This document shows positions 32,418-41,291 of a DNA stretch of 41,291 nucleotides, piece after piece. The position numbers and the translations under genes are program-made. Below the pieces are notes generated by a model. The model was not told where the DNA came from, ran no database searches, and was given only the letters and a program-made list of their open reading frames with translations. Location of the stretch: contig JANBPK010001260.1 of NCBI GenBank assembly GCA_027579435.1, forward strand, positions 1 to 41,291. The letters are read 5' to 3'. Position 1 is the stretch's first letter. The number at the start of each line of letters is the position of its first letter. The DNA comes from Candolleomyces eurysporus. Lineage: Eukaryota > Basidiomycota > Agaricomycetes > Agaricales > Psathyrellaceae.

Positions 32418-34476
32418 ATGGCTCGCTTTGTAGACAAAACGGAAATTCTAAGGGTAGGCTTTTAGTTCAAGTACCTTTTCGCGTACTCACTGCTACTGAA
32501 ACAGAGGATAAAACGCTTAGGCAGCGACATGGAAAGCGACCTTGCAGATACTCGCCTTCTGATGCAGATCGAATGGGATCTAGACTGCCTGAAGCCGACC
32601 CGTGTTAACCTGGTCGACGGCATTCTTAGGCTCGTCGAGAACAACTGCAAGACGGATTCCGAGCACGCGAGGATACTCCTGGGTCACAGTTTGATCATCC
32701 TCGGCATGATACCAAACGACGTCCTTGGAAGGCGTATCGACGNCGCCCAGNATCGAGAAANACAAAACACTCAACCTCCTTCAGACCATCGATGAGTCGC
32801 TCAACCTTTCCCATCTGTACTTCCCTCGCGACACGGCTCCGATTGCTCGTGCTTGCTCGTTGGCGGCGTCGATCACTGGAAGGTTATATGCCTTACAAGA
32901 CACGCTATTCGATACAGCCCTCGTTATGCAAGTCATGGTAACGATCGCTTTCAAGGTATGGACATTTAGCGACACCACGTTGGACCAGACACGACTTCAT
33001 TCCACGAATTGGAACCCTTCCGGACTAGCAGCGCTGAACATTATGTATAACCTCCTCGGAGATGAGAGGGGTCAAAGAAGCATCATGGCTTACTGTTCGG
33101 CGGACGGAATAACGCGATGGGATGCACTTACAAACTGGGCTATACAAAGAGTCAAGATCCTCCAACAGGCGCAGGACTCAGACCCAGAAGACGTGGGCGA
33201 CCTCGCCTATGTCATCTCCGTTCTTCAAAAACGATCCGAGCAGTTCACCCTACGCCTACCCGTCGGCAAGTCGTTGTTCCTTCTCTCGCGAGCTCTGGAA
33301 CGTCACCCATACGGCACTCCGAGCCATATTCAAGCAGCATCAGACATCGTGCAAGGCGTTCACGGAAACTGTCTGAAATCCCTATCGGGCAACGCCCTCA
33401 GAAGAAAACTTTCAAGCCTCCTCGGCAGCGGGATCCTAATTCCTATTCGCGACGTCATTACCTTCACTAATCCTACGTCCAAATGCGATAAGGTGAAAAT
33501 ATGTTGGAAGATATTCTTCGTTTTGGTGGAAATGCTGCAGCACACTCAGACTATAGGCCCATTGAGGCGAGCCACACACAGGTTGATGTCACAACGCCCA
33601 TACGAATCGAACATTGTTTGGGACACCCTGGAAGGAACTGCCAAGCTATTCGACGTGACTCACGTTCGCAAATCTGAAGAGAGTGGCAATGGCCTCTGTG
33701 ATAACACAGCGGTAAGACCCTCGTCCATTTGTTAATACCGAGACTTTGCAATTGATTTATTAAAATATATATTTATATTTATATTCATTTCTTTTCACAG
33801 TGTACCAAGGGCAGAACCGTAGTGAAGCGTTGTTCCGCATGCGGTCAGGTCTATTACTGCAGCACTGCCTGCCAACGGATCGCATGGCATAGGTCCCATT
33901 ACCGCGATTGCGATGACTATTGCACAGGCACCATTCAGCGAAGTGAGTTTTTGTTCCGATCCGCTCGTATTTTAATATCTGATTCATGCCGCTCCGCAAG
34001 ACACTGTTTCTCAGGACAGGAGAAACCATCTCCTTTACGCTTTGGGTGGCCTCATGAGCCACACCATCAAGTTCTATCCCGAATCCGTCAAAGTACGATC
34101 TCTTACCCGCGTCGATGGGGAGCTCTGGGTCCCACCCGAGAAAATTCCTTTGTTCAAACTAGACGAGATTCCGGCCCCCTGCGTGGCAATTCCTCTGGAC
34201 GACATATTAACGATAGCCAGATGCATGAAGCCTCCTCAAGCATTCATACTCATGCTCCTATTGCCCCGTACGCGTCAAGATTTGAAATTAGCAGGCATGT
34301 GTCTCATAGAAGGGGGAAAGCCGGTTTTCCTCTTCGGTATGTTCGAAAAATCAATGGACACCGATGGCAATAAAGAAGTCTACATCCCCGTCAAGGCGAT
34401 GGAGGTAGGGGACCTTGGACTTACGGTCGATATTGATGTCGATTCAAACACACGTGTATCTGTCGTTAAAGTCTGA
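32418..34476 (+). CDS. MYND zinc-finger protein
   Basis: Four exons: 32418-32453, 32505-33711, 33801-33942 and 34001-34476. They give 619 aa if the 'n' at 32751 is a spurious extra base; two other 'n' (32743, 32761) look like real undetermined bases. The start is MARFVDKTEILR. A long helical N-terminal region contains NLLQTIDESLNLSHLYFPRD. The MYND finger spans the exon 2/3 junction and exon 3 (CTKGRTVVKRCSACGQVYYC then STACQRIAWHRSHYRDC), with the usual paired Cys and the late His/Cys. A ~150-residue C-terminal domain follows (ELWVPPEKIPLFKLDEIPAP) and ends RVSVVKV. MYND fingers bind proline-rich peptides, often in transcriptional repressors, and are greatly expanded in mushrooms. No SET domain was seen. 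It lies at the right end of the element. Confidence 0.82.
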
Positions 34477-34603
34477 GTGCATGTCGTGTTCGCAGCATCC
34501 GTGATTTCTTGTAGTGACTCGGATTTGACCACAAATGTTTTTTTTTTTTTGACTTATGTACATCGACCGNCNTTTTTNTTTTTTTTTTTCTGTTCGAAAA
34601 CAG
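34477..34603. other. Right subterminal region with T tracts and hairpin
   Basis: T runs with several 'n' (about 34539-34589) are followed by CTGTTCGAAAACAG (34590-34603), a 5-bp stem with a CGAA loop. The hairpin directly abuts the right inverted repeat. T-rich tracts also occur just inside the left end. Confidence 0.55.
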
Positions 34604-34637
34604 TAGTGTCCAGGTTCGCCCGGATGGGCCATTATAT
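34604..34637. repeat. Right terminal inverted repeat plus 23-bp outer tail
   Basis: TAGTGTCCAGG at 34604-34614 is the exact inverse of the left end. A further 23 bp, including the small dyad GCCC-GGAT-GGGC (34618-34629), separates it from resumed NACHT coding sequence at 34638. The left repeat lies at the very border, so the repeats are placed asymmetrically. Confidence 0.65.
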
Positions 34638-34999
34638 TTCAATACCCTCGATGACTTCGGTCCTCGTGTCGACAAGGCAAGCAGAGTTTGGTGGGGATCT
34701 TTTCCGATCTCGAGTATGAGAGGCGTCCTTAATCGGGTTGAGGAGTTCGTAAAGACCTGAAAAGCGAATGATGGGGAGATAAACAGTTAATCGCCGGAAT
34801 CAATCAGTAGGCACTCACTTTTCTCGTAGGCGCTCACGACGATGTGCTGATTTACGTTGCCTTGGACATGCAGGGCATTCAGCTGGCCAACGTTCGTGTT
34901 CTGTGAACCCTGGAACAGGTTCATGATTCGAGGATCCCGTTGAAGGAGGTTGGCGGAGGGTGTGGGAGGTGATTGAGAGAATATCGATGGAGATCTCAT
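34638..34999 (-). pseudogene. NACHT NTPase gene, 5' part, cut off by the element
   Basis: Exon 1 (34819-34999) starts MRSPSIFSQSPPTPSANLLQ and carries the N-terminal repeat-like segment MNLFQGSQNTNVGQLNALHV. A 62-nt intron follows. Exon 2 (from 34756) reads LYELLNPIKDASHTRDRK, then SPPNSACLVDTRTEVIEGIE. This matches the intact paralogue (LIQLLQPILDASHTRDRETS, NSACFPGTRTDVICGI) up to the residue where homology stops at 34638. The sequence beyond runs into a stop within two codons and then the inverted repeat. The continuation of this gene is the fragment at 1-586. Confidence 0.85.
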
Positions 35000-35931
35000 C
35001 GATTAAGCCTTTGAATGGTAGAATGATGCCGAAACAATCGAATTGGACGCGCGCCTGTCTGGCGCTTGTCAATTCCTCGCCGCTGAGCCGGCCCGGTCGC
35101 CGATCTCACGGCGAGCTCCGACTCCAACGGTTCCCATCCCTTCGTCCGCGTCCATGCCGTCCATGGAAATTGCGACCCTCCTGATGATCAGGTCAACGGT
35201 ATGAATCAATACCGACAACAAATTTCCTTGATACACGGGAAACTCGACATGTTTGGGCTGTAGTGATGGAAGAAGGAAGAGCCTCGGAAAGTTTCCGTGG
35301 GCGTGCCGCCCACGAGAACAAGGACAGCCCAGCCTTTCACTGCCAATGACGTGGTCCATGCTCTCCGTTCGATGAACAATTGAATTGACACCCACCATCG
35401 ACACCGCTCTTCCACAGCAGTCCATACAAAACCCAGCACCCACCAGCACTCCCTTTGAAGGCAGCCAGCAGGTCGAAGCAGTTTGGGCCCAGGTGAGTCA
35501 CCTATTGCGCTCCTCCGGCGCCAAAATGCTGACCTTGATTGCAGGACTCAGCCAAACGTCCGAAATGTACACCCTGCAGATTCAGCTTCGATACACGGCA
35601 GCCATAGCGGATCGGTGGTCGAAATGGAGCAAGTCGAAGGTCGAAGCCGAAGTGAAGCAGCTCTTTCGAGATATGAAGGTCCCAAACTTGGGAAGACTGG
35701 GCAACATCAACCTCGAGTTGGGAGACAGAATCACATTCGTACAATGTCGCGCCAAACGCCACTCGGTCGGTCTTTCTCCTGTAACTCGCCGCTCCTTTTG
35801 CTGAACGCCATCCTCTAGTCACTCTATCAAGACTTTGCGACGCTGAAAGAAGCTTTGGCTGAAGGAAGGTTTGCAGAGATATGGGAGAGGAAAGGAATGT
35901 ACGTCACTCGTGCCATTGCTCATGCGATTAA
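35000..35931 (+). other. Coding-like stretches upstream of the Ser-rich gene, model unresolved
   Basis: Frames such as 35385-35804 (SEMYTLQIQLRYTAAIADRW, then NINLELGDRITFVQCRAKRH) and 35822-36049 (QDFATLKEALAEGRFAEIWE) look coding and could be 5' exons of the next gene. Overlapping alternative frames are equally open, and the joins I tried leave a one-base frameshift near 35965. The NACHT promoter must also lie near 35000-35200. Confidence 0.35.
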
Positions 35932-37779
35932 GCCGCTTATCGACGGAACAGCGTATCCATTCAACTCAAAGAGATCAACGGTGGACTATCCGCAGAAAAT
36001 CATCCGACGAAATGGTTCTATTCTGCGGCAGCTAAAAATCCTTCAGTAAAGCCAGAGCGCAAGTCGCTATCTGTGCCCGTAGCTGCTACATGTGTTGCCA
36101 GCGCTTCCGCAGCGTCAGGAACTGAACAACGGCGCTTCGCTCGTGCCTTAGAAGGTTCCAGTGGCGCCATGTTCCCTTCAAGTCTATCGAACCCGTCACT
36201 TTCGCCCTCGCTCAACCCCCTTTCTTCTCCCTCAGCGGTGCAGCAACATCCAGCTTGGGCCAACGCTGTTCAACGCGGCGACATCGACTGCGGCAGCTCA
36301 GACAAACACTCTATATCGTACTCCTCCAGCGTCGGTAACATGGCCTTGTCGCCTGCACCCATGCCTTCTGGTACATGGTCCAACTTTGATGCACCCCTTC
36401 CAAGCACGACTTCCTCTCCTCCAAGTGCCTCCACCGCTCCCACGAAACGGCCCATACCCCCGTTACCCTCACGTCGCCGCCATCGTCCCACCACCGGCGT
36501 CACCGTTGATCCCATTCTACTCTTACCTGAAGTTTCGCTTCCGCACCCATCTGGTCACGATGCAATGGTCTACGGCGATTCCAAGCCTGCAGAAACGAGC
36601 AGCAATACGAACGACGAATCTGAACTCACGACTGTAGCCTCCCCTCCCTATATCCCCAGTTCACCTCCTTATATACCCTCTTCACCACCCTACCGACCGA
36701 CAACTCCGCGGATCAACGTCGCCGTCGTCGATCCAAGGAAGACCACTCGCCCCAAAGAGGCCGATGATGTTTTGAAGAGCTCGCCGCCAATCATGTCCAA
36801 GAGGCCGTTATCGTCCTCCTCATCGAGCTTGGGCAAACGGCGTGCGGAGGAAACTTGGTCTCCTAGCCAGGGTTATAATAATAGGGATATTGATGGCGAT
36901 GATGCCATGGCCTACGACGTTGACGCCGATCCCTTTTCATCCGATTCAGCGTTTGTTTCTTCTTGGTTGAATCCTCAACCCTCGACGTTCACCCTTCCTC
37001 CGCCCTGTTCGAGACAGGCGTCAGGTTCGAGTTCGAGTTCAGCCTCTTCCTCTTCCTCCGCGATGCCTCCAGCAGGGGACGCATCGCGCCTTACGATCAA
37101 GCGACCACGGCAGTACGCAAACAGCTCGACAGAAGAAGAAGAATCAGGCGAGTCCGGAAAAAGCTTTTTGGAATCGAGGAAGGCAAAGCGGACGGGTGCG
37201 CCTGCACGGACTAGGAGGACGACGAGCACGAAGCCCTACGACCAAGCCAAGCGGTCATCCAAATCGCGAAAGCAGGCTTCCGGTGCTCAAAGCGACGACG
37301 ACGACGACAACTCCGCCTCGTCGAGCGACTCATCCTCCTCCTCCACTTCCTCCCAGCGCTCTCCGTCAAAATCGAAATCGAAATCGAACCCAACACCGAA
37401 GGAGGCCGACTCCGACTCCGAGGCCACTGTGGTGACCACGAGTACGATCCAGACGAACCCGGGTCTATCAGACGCTGAGCTCCTCACAGCCTGGCGCGAA
37501 GCCGGGGGGCGGTTGTTCGAGTCTATCCAGGAACTGGTTGATCTGAAGAAGGCTATATATCATGGAATTGGGGAACGGTTGATCGAGGAGAGGAAGAGGG
37601 AATGCGGTCGTGAGTATTCTTTCCTTTTTTTTCTTCTTCCTTTTTTGTTTCGAGTACCTGTTGCCTGACGCTCGACGNTTTTATCTCTAGATTGTAAAAG
37701 CGATTTCGAACGGGATATTAGGAAGTTGGGTAGGAAGGTCTTAAGGCAGGAGTATAAGAGGCTGAGCCGGCTCCTATGA
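35932..37779 (+). CDS. Ser/Pro-rich low-complexity protein, 5' end unresolved
   Basis: An open frame runs from about 35932 to 37609 and continues in a last exon at 37691-37779 (intron with an 'n' at 37679). Nearly 590 residues are visible. Most is low complexity: a PPYIPSSPPYIPSSPPYRPT repeat (about 36640-36690), poly-Ser tracts, acidic and basic clusters (DDDDDNSASSSDSSSSSTSS). The C-terminal ~80 residues look folded and helical: LSDAELLTAWREAGGRLFES, then QELVDLKKAIYHGIGERLIE and DFERDIRKLGRKVLRQEYKR. Probably a nuclear protein; no family is recognised. It lies outside the element, in host sequence. The upstream frame appears shifted by one base near 35965. Confidence 0.55.
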
Positions 37780-38589
37780 GCATTTCGGGGAGCGAAGAGC
37801 CTAGATTTCGTTGTCGTCGATATAGCTCGGGTTNGGGGGTTATCTACACTATGTTATGTCTTGTTCGTCCATTGGAGGTTGGATGTATATTTGGTACTGT
37901 TGTCGCCGTTGCGCGCTCCGATTCGTCTGCTTGTACAACGCTTATTCTTATCTCCGTAGTATCAAGTTTATCGTGTTTAGGAAGTATTTTGTTGTACGAT
38001 ACTGTATCTACCTATTGCCCAGCCTTCAAGTTGTATTTGAGCGAAATTCACCTGCCAATCAGCAATCCCTAGGCCACGGCCTAATTTTTCGACTTCTGTC
38101 CTTTGACCAAAATTCAGCTACTCGAAAAAGGCGCTCAGGTCATTAGTCCCATCGCATGCTTGGTCTGTACGCTCAGCTTTGGTACGGCCAAACTAGCTAG
38201 TAATCTGAACGACGTGACCGTTACAACACTACTGCATGGAATCTGCTCATTCATAGATATAATCGAGTCAAGCTGCAGTCGGTTGAGCGGCGGGGCATAT
38301 TGTGATACATCTAGTCCCAGGTCCATCTCCTTGAGTGATACGGAGGTCCAAATCGTGGGTTATTGCTCCTGGCCCCGCAAAGTTCGCTTTCGGCTGTACG
38401 CGGATAGCTATCCATTTGAGCAACTGCTAGACAATTTGAGTTCGTGATATGGACGTTAGAAGAGCGAAATATCTCACCCTGAATGCCTCTATGGGTGTCC
38501 AGTCGCCGAGCCACTGCAGGAGTAAGGTTAAAAAGCGCACTTTCGAAGGACGCATCGCGACACGTACTGAATCAGAGACGCTAAAACGG
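37780..38589. other. Convergent intergenic region
   Basis: 3' flanks of the Ser-rich gene and of the NACHT gene. A plus-strand frame at 38103-38447 has no ATG start and no domain. An 'n' sits near 37834. I see no supported gene. Confidence 0.4.
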
Positions 38590-41199
38590 TCAACATTGTG
38601 TGTTGATGGGCTGTCCGTGAGACGACTGGGACACTGCAGATGGAGCCCCCGAGTTAGAAAGAATACTTGAAGGCGATGGGAGCACAAAAGGTACCTTTGC
38701 CATAATCGCTTTTTCTATGCGCTCTACATTGTGCTGCAAGGCCGTAGCTTGTTCCTGGTGTATATTCAGACGCTGCACATCTTTCCTCATGAGCCCGTAC
38801 AACCCAAGGCTGTAAAATTGCAAGGGCAGCCATCTGTCTGGTGCAGGATCGTTTTCCAAGGCCAGGGCCAGGGACTCGATACAGCTGGTGAAGGAGTGCA
38901 AAACTTGCTGGGGCCTGTAAACGGAATCATCTCTGAATAACCAGATAAAAACCTGAGCAAATGAAAAGAGGTGGCGCGACGAGATTCGGTATGGTGGGTG
39001 GGGGAGCTGCTTCAGTTCAGCGAGGATACTTTGTTCTGAAACTGCATTCAGGAACTGGTTCCAGTGCTGGATGCTAAATCGTCTAGCTGGCGACAACGGA
39101 GCGTTGCTCAGCAGGCGCTCGAGGTTGAGGCTGAAGCAGTAGTAGGATAGCTTGAGGTGATACCAAGGTGATATGAAGAAGGGCCCTGATCGACTTTCCG
39201 CCATAAGGAATCCGTTGACGGATTTATGACACAAGGTTACGGGTGAGCTGTTAGTCTCCGGGATATTGATGATTGCTTGCAGATTGAGAAGGACCGCAAC
39301 AACTTCGAAAGTCTCGATGCCAAGAAGTTCGCTGATCCCCGCAACCGGAAGCGGTTCAATGAGCAGTGCGATGGTTGAAATAATGTCAGAGAAATGAGGG
39401 AGATGCCGGGATTTTGCGAGGATATCAGTGTAGAGAGCGTCAAGTGTTCGAGGGAAACGGGGGAATGGTCCTTGTGCACTTGGTGGTAGGCGGGTGAACT
39501 GCTCAAGATGTTCTGCGCAGCGGGCAATGCTATACAAGGCGGCGACAGTATCAGGTCGCTGCCCATTATGGAGGGTAGAGCAGCGGTACAATAAATACAG
39601 ATGATAAGATGGAGGGGTAAAGAAACATCCAGAACGACTTTCGGTCGTGAGGAAGTCTCGGAGGGATGTGTGACACATGGTGACAGGTAAATCGTTGGTG
39701 CCCGGAATATGGATGATTGCTTGTAGGTTGACGAGGACCCGAATGACCTCGAAGGACTGAATGCCGAGGAGCTGGGCGATCCCGGCAGTTGGAAGCGGTT
39801 CAAAAAGAACTACGAGAGTCGATATGATATCAGAAAAATGTGGGAGATGCCGGGATCGAGAAAGCGTTTTGGCATAGAGGGTATCAAGGCCTGGGTTCAT
39901 GTTGAGAGTATGAGGAAGACGGTCCATCGGTGTTGATTGGCCGGTGGGGTCGGCAATGTACTTGAAGAGCGCGGATCCGAAAATGAACGATCCGCCAATG
40001 TGGTCCACTAATTGGTCCTTATCTTTTGTTGTTGGCCAGTCCCCGTGTTCTTGAATGTAAGCGCTGATGACGGGATTCCGTAGTTTCTCGACCTCGAAGC
40101 AAGTGGTCATGAAGGTATAGATATCTTGGCGTGAACAGTGGTTGACAAGATTCTCCAGACGGACTTGATCATTTTTCAGGTGGCTTTGAATATGTTGCTC
40201 GACTCGGCTGGTGATGAAGAATCGGAGAGGGACGAGTGGGTTCTTCTTGAAGAAATCCAGCATGTCGTCAATGAAGGCTTGCACGTCTTGGAGGTCCTCG
40301 CATTCGTCAAGCCCATCAATAACGATAAGGAACGGGCCCTTGAGGAGAGATGTCTTGAAAAGGCGAGCACGCTTAGCAGCTGCTTTAAACGGCTCGTAAA
40401 CCAAGCGACGAAGCTGGGCTACCAAACTCGATCCTAGGAGACCTGGCTCCTCCCTGACCGCCTTCTTGATAAACGGCGCCGCTTCAGGAATAGCAGCGGC
40501 CAGCTGACAAGCTAGGGTTGTTGCGAACCTGGTCATCCTCCTTCTATCGCCGGTGTTCCGAAAGAAAAAGAAGCTCCCCACCAAGCGCTTTCTCCGTTCA
40601 AATTTGAGCGCAATGGCTAGAGCAATAGCCGATTTCCCACATCCAACATAGCCGTGAAGCCAGAGGACATGGGTATTCCACAGCAATGCGCTATCAGCCC
40701 AAGCTACGATTCCACATATCACATCTGTTCGTGTACCGGGGAAGCACGCTGAATTTGGCGGAGACGTTTCTCGATCTCGTGTGTGAGATGCATCCAGAAT
40801 GGGCTGAAGGAGCTGAATGAGGTCTGAAAGGTGATGAATTAATAAAGAAAAGACCCATGCGTATCGAACGGACAATTGCAGCTCACCTGCCTCATCGGTG
40901 AAGACGTTTTGCTGTTCCTCAGCGGCTAGATGCAATCTACCAGAGCCTTGGTGGATGATACCTTAACGAAAAACAGCCAGGAAGGGAGTCAACCGATCAT
41001 CGATCACCTTCTGGCTGTTATTCAGTAAGCATAGGGCAAGCTCACCATAGTTATTCCCAAAAATTCCATTCTCAGCGTACCCCACGTGGTTCACAGTGCC
41101 ATGGTAGTGCACAACATTGACGTCTCTGAGGGTTACATTGCGTGCTCCAGGATGCCTTGCACGGGAGAATTCTCCAAAAGGTTTGGATCTGTCACCCAT
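38590..41199 (-). CDS. NACHT NTPase, intact paralogue of the interrupted gene
   Basis: Exons on the minus strand: 41046-41199 (start MGDRSKPFGEFSRARHPGAR), 40887-40961 and 38590-40823; 2463 nt, 820 aa. The N-terminal segment NVTLRDVNVVHYHGTVNHVG is the repeat-like leader typical of mushroom NACHT proteins. The NACHT domain has Walker A GYVGCGKSAI, Walker B FLIVIDGLDECEDLQD and RFFITSRVEQHIQSH. Then come two tandem copies of a ~150-residue module (SRSRHLPHFSDIISTLVVLF ... LLGIQSFEVIRVLVNLQAII and AKSRHLPHFSDIISTIALLI ... LLGIETFEVVAVLLNLQAII). No WD40, ankyrin or TPR repeats were seen. STAND proteins of this type act as intracellular sensors in fungal non-self recognition. No disruption seen. 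Confidence 0.9.
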
Positions 41200-41291
41200 T
41201 CAGTAGGCAACGCAAAGAGAACTTGGGCTAGAGGGTGGCGGTAGGTGGCAAGGAAGGAATAGGTGCGCAGCCCTGGAAGGTGCGAACGAGC

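Larger units (their letters stand above)
587..34637 (-). mobile_element. Giant (~34 kb) Helitron-like element carrying ribonucleotide reductase and about 12 other genes
   Basis: Seen: a NACHT gene is interrupted, with its 5' part at 34638-34999 and its 3' part at 1-586. The codons on the two sides join in frame (GGT ATT GAA, then AAA TGG GCC) when the interval is removed. An exact 11-bp inverted repeat lies at 588-598 and 34604-34614. It abuts the left border but sits 23 bp inside the right one. No target-site duplication is evident, and the insertion falls inside a T run (A run on the gene strand). A complete RepHel is encoded next to the left end, its 3' end facing that end. Known: no duplication, a RepHel protein and, in the Helentron/Helitron2 branch, short asymmetric inverted repeats with insertion between two T's are Helitron traits (recalled, not searched). 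Inference: everything between the borders moved as one unit. The alternative is a smaller Helitron nested in another insertion, but no separate RepHel ends were found. Exact borders are uncertain by a few bases because of the T run. Confidence 0.75.

Noticed and set aside
7147..34476. An endogenised large DNA virus
   Set aside because: Ribonucleotide reductase alone is suggestive, but no capsid, packaging ATPase, DNA polymerase or viral transcription genes were seen. Cargo genes have fungal introns, and most belong to families expanded in mushrooms.
34539..34589. T-rich tract as a retrotransposon poly(A) tail
   Set aside because: The tract lies inside the inverted repeat, similar T runs occur at the other end, no reverse transcriptase is present and cargo genes keep their introns.
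580..34637. Target-site duplication GGCCCATTTT / GGGCCATTATATTT at the two borders
   Set aside because: The match is imperfect and needs internal gaps. The left copy is NACHT coding sequence that aligns with the paralogue, while the right copy lies beyond the point where NACHT homology stops. Chance similarity or microhomology is more likely.
587..34637. A Starship-type giant transposon
   Set aside because: No DUF3435 tyrosine recombinase was seen, no such target duplication is present, and Starships are known from Pezizomycotina rather than basidiomycetes.

Overview
The window reads as nuclear DNA of a basidiomycete fungus, most likely an Agaricomycete. Introns are short (about 50-130 nt, GT-AG with a few GC-AG). 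The flanking genes are NACHT NTPases with the N-terminal style common in mushrooms, F-box genes are frequent, and the Helitron-type protein has a cysteine-bearing DUF6570-like N-terminal region typical of Agaricomycete Helitrons. Isolated 'n' characters sit mostly in or beside homopolymer runs, and at least two of them are spurious inserted bases inside otherwise open genes.

Main reading: bases about 587-34637 look like ONE ~34-kb mobile element. It splits a minus-strand NACHT gene. The 5' part of that gene lies at 34638-34999 and stops after ...EVIEGIE; the 3' part lies at 1-586 and resumes at KWAES..., just before the Walker A motif. Removing the insert rejoins the reading frame. The junctions carry an exact 11-bp inverted repeat, CCTGGACACTA (588-598) and TAGTGTCCAGG (34604-34614). 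There is no evident target-site duplication, and the insertion lies within a run of T on the + strand. An intact paralogue of the split NACHT gene lies at 38590-41199.

The element encodes a full-length Rep-helicase (RepHel, 909-6839, minus) at its left end. Next to it is a complete class I ribonucleotide reductase small subunit (7147-8444), and further in a complete large subunit (23360-26558). Both are open across 6 and 14 exons and keep all catalytic residues. The other cargo, left to right, is: a double zinc-finger GATA-type protein; an F-box/LRR-like protein; an acidic nuclear-type protein; a second F-box-like protein; a 140-aa orphan; an acidic multi-exon protein; an unresolved minus-strand gene; two paralogous F-box/nucleotidyltransferase-like genes that bracket the large RNR subunit; a protein with a basic tail and an unknown beta-rich core; a protein with an RNase H1 N-terminal (viroplasmin-like) domain; and a MYND zinc-finger protein. 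Many of these genes, RepHel included, have a clear TATAAA box 60-120 bp before the start codon.

How they may work together (inference): RepHel would drive rolling-circle transposition, the R1/R2 pair could raise dNTP supply during replication of a very large element, and the zinc-finger, MYND, F-box and nucleotidyltransferase-like proteins could modulate host transcription or proteolysis. I know of no described Helitron that carries a complete ribonucleotide reductase; this is the candidate new system. Right of the element are the NACHT 5' remnant, a Ser/Pro-rich low-complexity gene and the intact NACHT paralogue.
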